64,000 bases of DNA, taken from contig JAHLWS010000060.1 in NCBI GenBank assembly GCA_019057795.1, forward strand, positions 1 to 64,000. Reading direction: 5' to 3'. Source of the stretch: Promethearchaeota archaeon (GTDB lineage: Archaea; Asgardarchaeota; Lokiarchaeia; Sigyniarchaeales; SOKP01). The notes under the pieces were generated by a model. That model saw only the letters and a program-made list of their open reading frames with translations. It was not told the origin of the DNA and searched no databases. This document shows positions 1 through 6,837 of the stretch, piece by piece (the stretch's first letter is position 1; each line of letters opens with the position of its first letter). A program made the translations under genes and the position numbers.

Positions 1-183
1 GTGCATAGCATACATAGTTTTATCGACGTCCTTAGTAAAGGTATATACAGCTTCGTTAATTGCAATAGTAATTGGATCAAAATCAGCACTAACAGCAACC
101 GTCATTCTCAATCCTTCGACAGGATAAAGCGTTCCATGAGGCGGTTGCCGTAAAAGGATAACTACATTTTTCTCTTCTGCCAT
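1..183 (-). CDS. DsrE-like sulfurtransferase-family protein (C-terminus beyond window)
   Basis: The reverse strand is open from an ATG at 183 to the window edge (61 codons seen), beginning MAEEKNVVILLRQPPHGTLY. The small Rossmann-like start, the position directly upstream of a second DsrE-like gene and the family habit of occurring in pairs suggest a DsrE/DsrF/TusC-type subunit. An AGGTGA ribosome binding site followed by an A-tract precedes the ATG. It ends a leftward cluster with a YeeE/YedE transporter and TusA. Only the N-terminus is visible, so the family call is moderate and any active cysteine cannot be checked. Confidence 0.55.
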   Translation of the reverse strand, partial: MAEEKNVVILLRQPPHGTLYPVEGLRMTVAVSADFDPITIAINEAVYTFTKDVDKTMYAMH

Positions 184-194
184 TTTTTTTCACC

Positions 195-557
195 TTAACA
201 AATTACTATAAGTTTATCTGTTTCTTCTATAATCTTCGCGAGATCAGGTGTACCTGCTCGCTTCACGTCGCCGCATTCCTTTGTCAAACAGTTTTTCATA
301 GTACCTCTGACTAAAAGACATAGATTACATAATCTGACGGTGGCTCCTTTATTTAATATCTCTCTAAACCCTTCTTCGATGTTAAAGATACCTTCAATTT
401 TCTTCTGCTTATCTAAGACAGCGTTAACGGCGTCCATATAGCAAAAGATGCGTACATCAGTTCCTTTATCTAATGCAGCGTTGGATATCTTAACAACTGT
501 TTCAGCAGCTTGCGTTTGGTAAGGTCCATCAAAAAAAAGGATCCCTAATCGAGCCAT
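195..557 (-). CDS. DsrE/DsrF-like sulfur (or selenium) relay protein
   Basis: A 120-residue alpha/beta protein starting MARLGILFFDGPYQTQAAET, typical of the DsrE superfamily (family usual length 110-130). It is cysteine rich: C39, C77, C80, C90, C95 and the very last residue C120. Members pass persulfide sulfur between TusA-like carriers and acceptor enzymes in the cytoplasm. It lies between another DsrE-like gene and a YeeE/YedE membrane transporter, with only 22 bases to the transporter, so the four genes probably form one leftward operon. The substrate (sulfur or selenium) cannot be read from the sequence. Confidence 0.75.
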   Translation of the reverse strand: MARLGILFFDGPYQTQAAETVVKISNAALDKGTDVRIFCYMDAVNAVLDKQKKIEGIFNIEEGFREILNKGATVRLCNLCLLVRGTMKNCLTKECGDVKRAGTPDLAKIIEETDKLIVIC

Positions 558-579
558 TTTTTTTTCTCAACTCCAAATC

Positions 580-1653
580 TTATTCTTTGTCTCCTCTCAT
601 GAAGAGAAGATAAGCCATTATCCAAGAACCAAACATTATACAGGCTCCTGTTATAATACTATGTAATGAAAGCTGTGGAACACCGCCTAGAATGTTAGTA
701 ATGTTACATCCCATAGCTGTTACAGCGCCAAAACCCATTAAAATTCCGCCAATCAATTGTTTTAATAAAGTTAATCCATCTTTTGGAACTCTAATTTTAA
801 ATTCGCCACCAATATAAGCACTAATGAAAGATCCAAGGATAGCACCAACAATTATAAAACCAGCCCACGCAACAGCATCTCCGGTAGTAAGCCACAAACT
901 TAAATCCATCCATCCTCCAGTAATACCTAACACTCCGCCAGCAGGAATGGGATCACCAAGAGCACTAACGACATACGCAACAGTTCCGATTATCCCAATA
1001 ACGATTCCAGTAACCCACCAAGGATAAGCTTTTTTAAATATTGATTCAACAGCGTTGTCAAATTTTATTAAAGCCTCGCCTTCTGTTCTCTTTTTAAGCG
1101 CAGGTAATCCCCAGAAATAAAACGTTAATGCAGCACCGACAATTCCTAAGATAAGCATAAAAATCGGCGTAAAAGCTCCAAATTCTCCAAAAAGCGTAAG
1201 TCCTGTACTTGGTGTTGTATTTGGTCCAATTACTGTAGCTTGTAAAGCGTTTTTAACTTCAACTAAAACGCCAAATTTAGTCATTAAAGCTCCGAGTGTT
1301 AATCCAAAACCAGCTACGAGAGATCCCACCATACCTTCTCCGACTCGATATGTAGTCCCGCTAGCACATCCCGCTGCAAGAACCATTCCAATACCAAATA
1401 CTAGACCTCCGACAACCGCACCCCATATTTTAAAAGTATTTGGAGCTAACTGAATTACTCCAGCTAAAGCAAATATAGCGAAACCGATCATCAAAGTTAT
1501 CAAGGCGATAACTACTGCTTTTGCCAATTTAAACTCTTTCAATAGTATTATGTCTCTGAAGGCAGAATTCATACAGAATCTTCCACGTTGCAACACGAAA
1601 CCAAATAGGACTCCAACTATAAGCCCACCTATTAAAGCATACATAAAATCCAT
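580..1653 (-). CDS. YeeE/YedE-family transporter (thiosulfate or selenium import)
   Basis: A 357-residue integral membrane protein with about nine to ten hydrophobic helices and the family's repeated cysteine motifs: GRFCMNSAF (C27), AAGCASGTTYRVGEG near residue 95, and MGCNITNILGG near residue 317. In YeeE/TsuA, conserved cysteines of this kind hand a thiosulfate sulfur through the membrane; a subgroup (YedE) has been linked to selenium utilisation. A TusA-like gene lies immediately upstream, the classic pairing, and DsrE-like genes follow. The ATG has an AGGTGA site plus A-tract. The cluster diverges from a selenocysteine-containing hydrogenase operon, so selenium transport is a real alternative to sulfur. 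Confidence 0.85.
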   Translation of the reverse strand: MDFMYALIGGLIVGVLFGFVLQRGRFCMNSAFRDIILLKEFKLAKAVVIALITLMIGFAIFALAGVIQLAPNTFKIWGAVVGGLVFGIGMVLAAGCASGTTYRVGEGMVGSLVAGFGLTLGALMTKFGVLVEVKNALQATVIGPNTTPSTGLTLFGEFGAFTPIFMLILGIVGAALTFYFWGLPALKKRTEGEALIKFDNAVESIFKKAYPWWVTGIVIGIIGTVAYVVSALGDPIPAGGVLGITGGWMDLSLWLTTGDAVAWAGFIIVGAILGSFISAYIGGEFKIRVPKDGLTLLKQLIGGILMGFGAVTAMGCNITNILGGVPQLSLHSIITGACIMFGSWIMAYLLFMRGDKE

Positions 1654-1665
1654 TTTTTTTTCACC

Positions 1666-1899
1666 TTATTTTATTTGAATCAGGATTCTCCACGCCGAAG
1701 TCCCTGTTTTTTCGTTAGAAAGAACTTTGTGGCCTAAGGATTCCATTGTCTCAGGAATCCTCTCAGCAGAGAGAGGATAATCGACTAGAATCTCGAGAAC
1801 TTCTCCTGATTTCATTTTCTTAACTTTTCTTTTACTTTTTACGTCTGGATAAGGGCAAACCTCGCCCGAAACATCCAAAGTTTCAGTAATGTCAACCAT
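1666..1899 (-). CDS. tusA: TusA/SirA/YedF-like sulfur carrier
   Basis: A 77-residue protein with the diagnostic TusA motif CPYPDVK (the CPxP cysteine near residue 16), followed by the usual LEILVDYPLSAERIPETMESLGH core with the expected length of 70-80 residues. It carries a persulfide (or selenide, in YedF-type proteins) on the CPxP cysteine. It is the first gene of the leftward cluster, 12 bases before the YeeE/YedE transporter gene, which suggests that the transporter loads this carrier. The start ATG follows AGGT and a run of A. Relatives are found in both sulfur and selenium metabolism; the sequence does not decide between them. Confidence 0.85.
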   Translation of the reverse strand: MVDITETLDVSGEVCPYPDVKSKRKVKKMKSGEVLEILVDYPLSAERIPETMESLGHKVLSNEKTGTSAWRILIQIK

Positions 1900-2366
1900 T
1901 TTTTTTTACCTAGTTTTTTTTTTTTTATGTGAATAAATATTCATTCGATTAAAAATCGATAGTTCTAATTATATAATACTCAATTTAAATTTAATTAATC
2001 ATTATTCAGAAAAAGGAAAATTTTATATTTGAGCTTTTCTTAGAGAAAAAGTCAATTTTTTTGTCCAATTATACTCATTTTTCTAAAAAATGCTATCAAA
2101 TTCCTAAATAATAATAACAAATTTGTAAAAAAGCGATCAAATAAAATTCATAAGAATGAGTATTCAAAATAAATCTTTTTGCTAATTAACCCATACTAAA
2201 AATATTCGATATTGAATGATCATTCTAAATCAATCATAGAACTATAACAAAATTTTTACTCTAAAGCGAAGAAAAACCGAACTTTTTTTATTAATTTATG
2301 ATTAAATAATCACAACTAATATTTTATAAATCAAAAATCATAAATAAAAACTATAAATGATAAAAA
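1900..2366. promoter_or_regulatory. Divergent promoter region with repeated GAAT-N4-ATTC inverted repeats
   Basis: A 467-base, very AT-rich spacer between the tusA start (leftward) and the hydrogenase small-subunit start (rightward). It holds three short dyads of the same form: GAAT-AAAT-ATTC at 1931-1942, GAAT-GAGT-ATTC at 2154-2165, and the perfect 12-base palindrome GAATGATCATTC at 2214-2225. They may be operators for a dimeric regulator acting on both operons. TATA-like stretches occur near 2320-2350 before the hydrogenase gene. No ORF is convincing here. In AT-rich DNA such half-sites are fairly frequent, so the operator role is inference. Confidence 0.35.
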
Positions 2367-3683
2367 ATGGCAGTTAAAGTAGCTTTTATGCAAAGTTCAG
2401 ATTGTTGGGGGTGCCATCAATCCTTATTAAATGCACATTTGGGATTGTTGAAAATACTTCCAGCACTCGATATCGTTTATTGGCCAGCTGTCGTTGACTT
2501 CAAGCACGATTCGCTAACAGCACGACCAGACGGAGATATACTAGTAGGTTTTGTTGAAGGCAGTATGAGAACCAATGCAGACATAGAAAACGCTAAGTTA
2601 ATGAGAGCAAAATGTCAACTTATTATTGCCTTCGGCTCGTGTGCGTGTTATGGAAATGTTCATGGATTAGCCAATCAATGGGACATTCAAGAAGCAATCA
2701 CTAGGAAGTTTACAGAAGCAGAATCCATTACTAACGAGAATCCTATGGAACCAAAAGAACACATGCCTGGTTTTGCCAGTAAAATAGTTCCTCTTGACGA
2801 AATAATAGCAGTGGATGTTTTCATGGCGGGATGTCCTCCTAAACCTGAAGCCATATTTTCAGCAGTTGAATTTTTACTTGGACAAAAACCACAACCTATG
2901 AGTGAAACTGCGTTCTGCAACGATTGTTCTCTAGACAATGAAAATTGTCTTTTAGAGAAAGGTACATTATGTTTTGGCCCCATTACGAGTTCAGGGTGTA
3001 CTTTAAAATGTACTGACGACGGAAATCCATGCGTTGGATGCTTAGGACCTGCAAAATCAGTATCCTTTAGAGTAGGTAAATTGGCACAGATGACAGAGAA
3101 CCTTGAACAAATCAGTTCAGGAGATAAAAAGAATTTATACGAGTTCTTAACGCTTTTCCTTAACGTACCACTAATGGCGGGTTTTGATCTTGCTGGAGAT
3201 ATATTACAGCAAGTTAAAAAAACAGGAGAAACTCAAACTACATTAGCTAATCTCCCAAATGAAACTGGAAATATCGCAACAAAGATTATGGCATTTTTGA
3301 AAAATCATAGAGAATTTACAGAGATTTCTACTGTGTGCGATACTTGTCCACGAATAATTGGGAGTAAGTCTCAAATGACAAAAGTAAAGCGTGATTACGA
3401 AGGACTTCCTAACATGGAGGATTGCTTAATCGAGCAAGGATATCTCTGCGCAGGACCTATAACAAGAGCTGGATGTGGTGGATTGTGTCTAAAAGTCAAT
3501 GCGCCTTGTTCTGGTTGCTATGGCCAAACGGCTTGGAATGTTGACCAAATTGAACGATATGTCGATATAGTAAAGAAAGGTTATAATGTAGCTTTATCAA
3601 AAGAAGAATTTCTTGTCCAGATAAAAGATAAGCTAGGCTTCGCTGAGAAGTTTACGTTAGCGACTAATAAAAATTATAGATAA
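2367..3683 (+). CDS. mvhG: MvhG/VhuG-like [NiFe]-hydrogenase small subunit with duplicated Fe-S module
   Basis: A 438-residue group 3c type small subunit, well above the roughly 300 residues usual for MvhG. The N-terminal part has the proximal-cluster ligands C13 and C16 (SDCWGC), GSCACYG at 90-96 and AGCPPKP at 155-161. Two cysteine modules follow: C184-C187-C194-C202-C211-C215-C222-C225 and C324-C327-C353-C361-C370-C374-C381-C384, with identical spacings after the third cysteine (7, 8, 3, 6, 2). The second resembles the normal C-terminal module; the first looks like an extra copy, separated by about 90 mostly helical residues. It transfers electrons from the NiFe site towards Hdr. The large subunit gene starts 15 bases downstream. 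Confidence 0.9.
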   Translation: MAVKVAFMQSSDCWGCHQSLLNAHLGLLKILPALDIVYWPAVVDFKHDSLTARPDGDILVGFVEGSMRTNADIENAKLMRAKCQLIIAFGSCACYGNVHGLANQWDIQEAITRKFTEAESITNENPMEPKEHMPGFASKIVPLDEIIAVDVFMAGCPPKPEAIFSAVEFLLGQKPQPMSETAFCNDCSLDNENCLLEKGTLCFGPITSSGCTLKCTDDGNPCVGCLGPAKSVSFRVGKLAQMTENLEQISSGDKKNLYEFLTLFLNVPLMAGFDLAGDILQQVKKTGETQTTLANLPNETGNIATKIMAFLKNHREFTEISTVCDTCPRIIGSKSQMTKVKRDYEGLPNMEDCLIEQGYLCAGPITRAGCGGLCLKVNAPCSGCYGQTAWNVDQIERYVDIVKKGYNVALSKEEFLVQIKDKLGFAEKFTLATNKNYR

Positions 3684-3698
3684 ATAGGTGGAAAAAAA

Positions 3699-5003
3699 AT
3701 GGTAAAAGAAATAATAGTTGAACCAGTCACTCGATTAGAAGGCCATGGAGGATTAAGAATTGTTATTGGAGACGATGGCAAGGTAAAGGACGCCCAATTT
3801 AATATCACTTCAACGAGATTTTTTGAGAAATTCTGTGAGGGCAGATATTGCGAGCATGTACCAAGGATTACTCCAAGAATTTGTGGAATATGTCCTATCC
3901 CTCATCACTTAGCTCCAACCAAAGCGGTTGAAGACGCTTGGGGTGTAGAAATTCCAACTCCTGCTTTAAAACTTAGACAATTGTTAATGAATGCGAAGCA
4001 ATATTCATCCCATATGTTGCACTTTTACGCGTTGGCAGCACCAGATTTCCTCTTAGGACCTTTCGCAGACCCCGCGTTAAGGAATGTCGTTCATGTGATA
4101 AATAAGATGCCCGATGTTGGGGCAATGGCATTGAAGATGATGGATTTCGGACAAAAATTGTGCGCTGAAATCGGTGGAAAATCAGTTCACCCCGTTTCTG
4201 CAATTGTAGGCGGGATGAAAAAACCAATGGATGAAACTGCAAGGGATAAATTTTTAAAAATGATTCCTGAGCAAGTTGATTTCATGTTGAAGACAGTTGA
4301 TATTGCCCTAAAAGTTATAACTGATTATTGGGATGTCGTTGCTAATGTAGGTGTTGTGCCAACTTATTATCTTGGTATGACAAAAAACGGCGTACATGAT
4401 ATTTACGAAGGCGACCTTAGAATAGTAACTCCAGATGGAAAAAAGATCGATTATGATGTTCATGATTATCTGGATGTTATAGGGGAACACATTCCTGATC
4501 ATTCTTACGCTACCCACACGTATTATAAACCAGCAGGGTATCCCGATGGCATTTATCGAGCCAATACTCTGGCAATGACGAATTGCGCTGATAAAATGGC
4601 AACGCCTTTAGCTGACGATGCTTTAAAGGCAATGAAAGCCAAAATCGGCGATGTGTCGCATCATACATTTGCTTATCATTGGGCGCGAATTATTGAAGCT
4701 GTAGAAGCAATTGAATTAATCGCACAATATCTTGAAGACCCTGACATAGTAAATCCTGATTGCAAGACTTTAGATGTCGAACCGCGAGAAGGTAGCGGTG
4801 TTGGTGTTGTGGAAGCCCCCAGAGGTATATTGTTGTATAATATCTGGTCTGACGATCAAGGAATTTGTAAGAAGTTAAATCTTCTAGTGGCAACGAATCA
4901 TAATATCGCTGGAATCGAGAAGACTTTAATGCACGTTGCTAAACAAGTGTTCGAAGATAAAGCATTGGAAGGATTAAAATTACCAGACCCTTGGATTAAA
5001 TAA
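3699..5003 (+). CDS. mvhA: MvhA/VhuA-like [NiFe]-hydrogenase large subunit, split (lacks C-terminal nickel motif)
   Basis: A 434-residue large subunit with the N-terminal L0 motif TRLEGHG (E14 is the conserved glutamate) and the L1 nickel ligands in RICGICPIPHH (C62, C65). It ends in LKLPDPWIK without the L2 motif DPCxxCxxH that every active large subunit needs. That motif is supplied by the next gene at 5031-5183, an arrangement known from the Methanococcus Vhu enzymes (VhuA plus VhuU). The start follows an AGGTGG site and an A-tract. It is co-transcribed with the small subunit and with hdrC and hdrB, pointing to H2-dependent electron bifurcation with an HdrA encoded elsewhere. Confidence 0.9.
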   Translation: MVKEIIVEPVTRLEGHGGLRIVIGDDGKVKDAQFNITSTRFFEKFCEGRYCEHVPRITPRICGICPIPHHLAPTKAVEDAWGVEIPTPALKLRQLLMNAKQYSSHMLHFYALAAPDFLLGPFADPALRNVVHVINKMPDVGAMALKMMDFGQKLCAEIGGKSVHPVSAIVGGMKKPMDETARDKFLKMIPEQVDFMLKTVDIALKVITDYWDVVANVGVVPTYYLGMTKNGVHDIYEGDLRIVTPDGKKIDYDVHDYLDVIGEHIPDHSYATHTYYKPAGYPDGIYRANTLAMTNCADKMATPLADDALKAMKAKIGDVSHHTFAYHWARIIEAVEAIELIAQYLEDPDIVNPDCKTLDVEPREGSGVGVVEAPRGILLYNIWSDDQGICKKLNLLVATNHNIAGIEKTLMHVAKQVFEDKALEGLKLPDPWIK

Positions 5004-5030
5004 AAAAAAAAGGAAACTGTGATAAAAAAA

Positions 5031-5183
5031 ATGAGCGAAGAAATTCCGGAAGGAGTAGTAAATATCTTAGAAATGATAGTCCGTTGTTTTGATTGCTGAC
5101 TATCGTGTGCCGCCCATATTACTGTAGTAAAAGAGGACGGCGAAGAGATTTACTCTCGCAGGTTAAATGTTGGCTTAGGATGA
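5031..5183 (+). CDS. vhuU: VhuU-like hydrogenase selenopolypeptide (in-frame TGA = selenocysteine)
   Basis: A 50-codon reading frame with an in-frame TGA at 5097-5099, hence missed by ordinary ORF calling. It starts at ATG 5031 after AAAGGAAA and reads MSEEIPEGVVNILEMIVRCF, then D-C-[TGA]-L-S-C-A-A-H. This is the L2 motif (DPCxxCxxH) of NiFe-hydrogenase large subunits, with TGA exactly at the first nickel-binding cysteine, as in VhuU and NiFeSe enzymes. The usual proline is a cysteine here, giving an adjacent C-U pair. A tail of 21 residues (ITVVKEDGEEIYSRRLNVGLG) follows the histidine and would be removed by a maturation protease. It completes the truncated large subunit just upstream. A sequencing error is unlikely, because the motif is in frame on both sides. 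The terminating codon is also TGA. Confidence 0.88.
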
Positions 5184-5241
5184 ATATCCAATAAAAATAA
5201 TAGATTGGATATAACTGCCCCTTGCCTGGGGTTAAAGCCAA
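5170..5241 (+). promoter_or_regulatory. Candidate SECIS element (structured RNA at the end of vhuU)
   Basis: The RNA from the last codons of vhuU into its 3' untranslated region can form a compact three-way fold. TTGGCTT (5170-5176) pairs with AAGCCAA (5235-5241). ATATCCAAT (5184-5192) pairs perfectly with ATTGGATAT (5204-5212) around an 11-base A-rich loop. CCCC (5218-5221) pairs with GGGG (5228-5231). A selenocysteine insertion element is required for the upstream TGA and is normally 3' in archaea, so this is the obvious candidate. It does not plainly show the methanogen GAA/A internal loop, nor a clean eukaryote-like tandem G-A quartet, so the exact element is uncertain. Confidence 0.5.
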
Positions 5242-5291
5242 TTAAATGTTTTAAATAAAAACGAACGAAAAAATGGAAAAAAGTGAAAAAA

Positions 5292-5798
5292 ATGACAATA
5301 GATTTTGAATTTAGAAAGCAAGTTATGGATTATCATATCGGGTCTGATTTGATTAAATATTGCTATCAATGTAGTCGCTGTTCAGACAATTGTCCAATTA
5401 CTAATGTAACGACAGACTTCTATACGACTACAGGATACAACCCAAGAGCTAACATTTTAAAAGCATTGTTAGGATACAAAGATGCGATATTTTCTGAAGA
5501 TCCTTTAGCAATTTGGGGCTGCACAGTTTGCGATACATGCGACGAGGTTTGCCCGCAGAGCATAGAATTGACAGAAATCTTTACTTTCTTAAAAAACGAG
5601 TCCACTAAACAAGGAAATGCGCCTGAATTTATTTATTTACAAGCGAGAGCAATTTTTGATAGTGCAAAAGCAATACCTTCCCAACCTGCTATAGAACGCA
5701 GACGAGAACAATTAGGTCTACCGGCTGTTGCCGCACCAGATGTAAGCGAATTACAAACTTTATTAAAAAATATAGGAGCAGATAAAAAGCTTAAATAG
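5292..5798 (+). CDS. hdrC: Heterodisulfide reductase subunit C-like (HdrC)
   Basis: About 168 residues with two complete [4Fe-4S] motifs. Numbered from the in-frame GTG at 5283 they are C27-C30-C33-C37 (CYQCSRCSDNCPI) and C80-C83-C86-C90 (CTVCDTCDEVCPQS). This is the electron-transfer subunit linking HdrA to the catalytic HdrB. I chose the ATG at 5292 because the GTG at 5283 lies in a GTGA-plus-A-tract context that serves as the ribosome binding site elsewhere in this window. It follows vhuU and its structured 3' region and precedes hdrB by 14 bases, so hydrogenase and Hdr are one operon. Confidence 0.9.
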   Translation: MTIDFEFRKQVMDYHIGSDLIKYCYQCSRCSDNCPITNVTTDFYTTTGYNPRANILKALLGYKDAIFSEDPLAIWGCTVCDTCDEVCPQSIELTEIFTFLKNESTKQGNAPEFIYLQARAIFDSAKAIPSQPAIERRREQLGLPAVAAPDVSELQTLLKNIGADKKLK

Positions 5799-5812
5799 GA
5801 GGAATGATGAAA

Positions 5813-6685
5813 ATGACAGAATATAAGATGTTTGAGGGTTGTACGATCGGAAACCGCATTCCATTTATAGAAGCCGCTTCCAGAAAAGTTTTTGATAAGG
5901 TTGGAATTGAGACATCACAAACGAACTTTTCTTGTTGCCCAGACCCAACGGGCATGAAATCGTTTGATAACGACGCTTGGTTAGCAATCGGTGCAAGAAA
6001 TTTATGTTTAGCGGAAGCTGAAGGAAAAGACATAATTTCTCTTTGTAATGGTTGTGCCAACACGCTTAGAGGTGTTCAACATCAATTAAAGCACGATTCA
6101 TGGAAAATGGATAAGGTCAATAAAGAGCTCGCTAAGATCGGGAAAGAATATAAAGGCACAATAGACATTAAGCATTTTGTTGATGTGTTGAGCGATAAAT
6201 TAGATCAGGTCAAAGGAGCGATAACTAAGCCACTTGATGGTCTAAAAGTTGCTGTCCATCCTGGGTGTCATTATATGCGACCCGCCGAGTGGATGGAATC
6301 AGACGACCCCATGAGGCCAACAACGCTAAAAAAGCTCGTAGAAGCAAGCGGAGCAACGGTTGTTGATTACGGAGAGGAAATCTTATGCTGCGGAAGTGCT
6401 GTGACTAACGCTTACGAGGAACACGGTTTTGCTAACTTAAAGATTAAGATGGACGCCATCAAAAAATCTGGCGCAGACGTGATTGCTGTAAATTGCCCTG
6501 CGTGTTACCAACAATTCGACACGAGACAACGAGATTTAGGTAAGAAATACGAAACTGAATACGCAATTCCCGTAATGTATATCACAGAGCTTTACGCGTT
6601 AGCGATGGGTTTCACTCCAGACGAGATCGGTTTAAAGTTTCACAGAACTCGCATGAAATCCACATTAGAAAAACTTGGATTATAA
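5813..6685 (+). CDS. hdrB: Heterodisulfide reductase subunit B-like (HdrB)
   Basis: About 290 residues with two CCG domains that hold the non-cubane Fe-S clusters. With numbering from the upstream ATG at 5804, the first has C13, C44-C45, C81 and C84; the second has PGCHYMRP, LCCGSAVTN and NCPAC. HdrB reduces a disulfide (CoM-S-S-CoB in methanogens; the acceptor in Asgard archaea is unknown). AGGAGG at 5797-5802 overlaps the hdrC stop. ATGs lie at 5804, 5807 and 5813, and I prefer 5813 for spacing and because MTEYKMFEGC matches the usual family start. The 3' end is repeated at 8332-8454. No hdrA follows, so the catalytic complex needs a subunit from elsewhere. Confidence 0.9.
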   Translation: MTEYKMFEGCTIGNRIPFIEAASRKVFDKVGIETSQTNFSCCPDPTGMKSFDNDAWLAIGARNLCLAEAEGKDIISLCNGCANTLRGVQHQLKHDSWKMDKVNKELAKIGKEYKGTIDIKHFVDVLSDKLDQVKGAITKPLDGLKVAVHPGCHYMRPAEWMESDDPMRPTTLKKLVEASGATVVDYGEEILCCGSAVTNAYEEHGFANLKIKMDAIKKSGADVIAVNCPACYQQFDTRQRDLGKKYETEYAIPVMYITELYALAMGFTPDEIGLKFHRTRMKSTLEKLGL

Positions 6686-6701
6686 CTAACAAATTTATAA
6701 C

Positions 6702-6735
6702 TTTATTTTTTTATTATTTTTTACAATATTTTTTC
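6702..6735 (+). terminator. Oligo-T tract after hdrB
   Basis: Several T-runs separated by single A or C bases lie 17-50 bases after the hdrB stop, before the convergent hydrolase gene. Archaeal RNA polymerase terminates on such U-rich stretches, so this is a plausible end of the hydrogenase-Hdr transcript. Part of this tract is included in the duplicated copy at 8332-8454. Confidence 0.4.
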
Positions 6736-6837
6736 TCTTAATTTTAAATTTACTTTAATAATAATATAGAGTTCTTCTCAAGAAGCAGCTCAAAATAGCG
6801 GAGCTAAATACCTTTTTATTATATCCTTTTATCAGAA

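Noticed and set aside
3973..4242. Reverse-strand frame inside the hydrogenase large subunit
   Set aside because: It is a shadow of the strongly coding forward frame, with no protein-like features.
5181..5255. Reading the second in-frame TGA of vhuU (5181-5183) also as selenocysteine, extending the protein to a TAA near 5253
   Set aside because: The sequence after it is the predicted structured RNA and lacks protein-like conservation features; TGA is used as a normal stop elsewhere, for example at 12799-12801.
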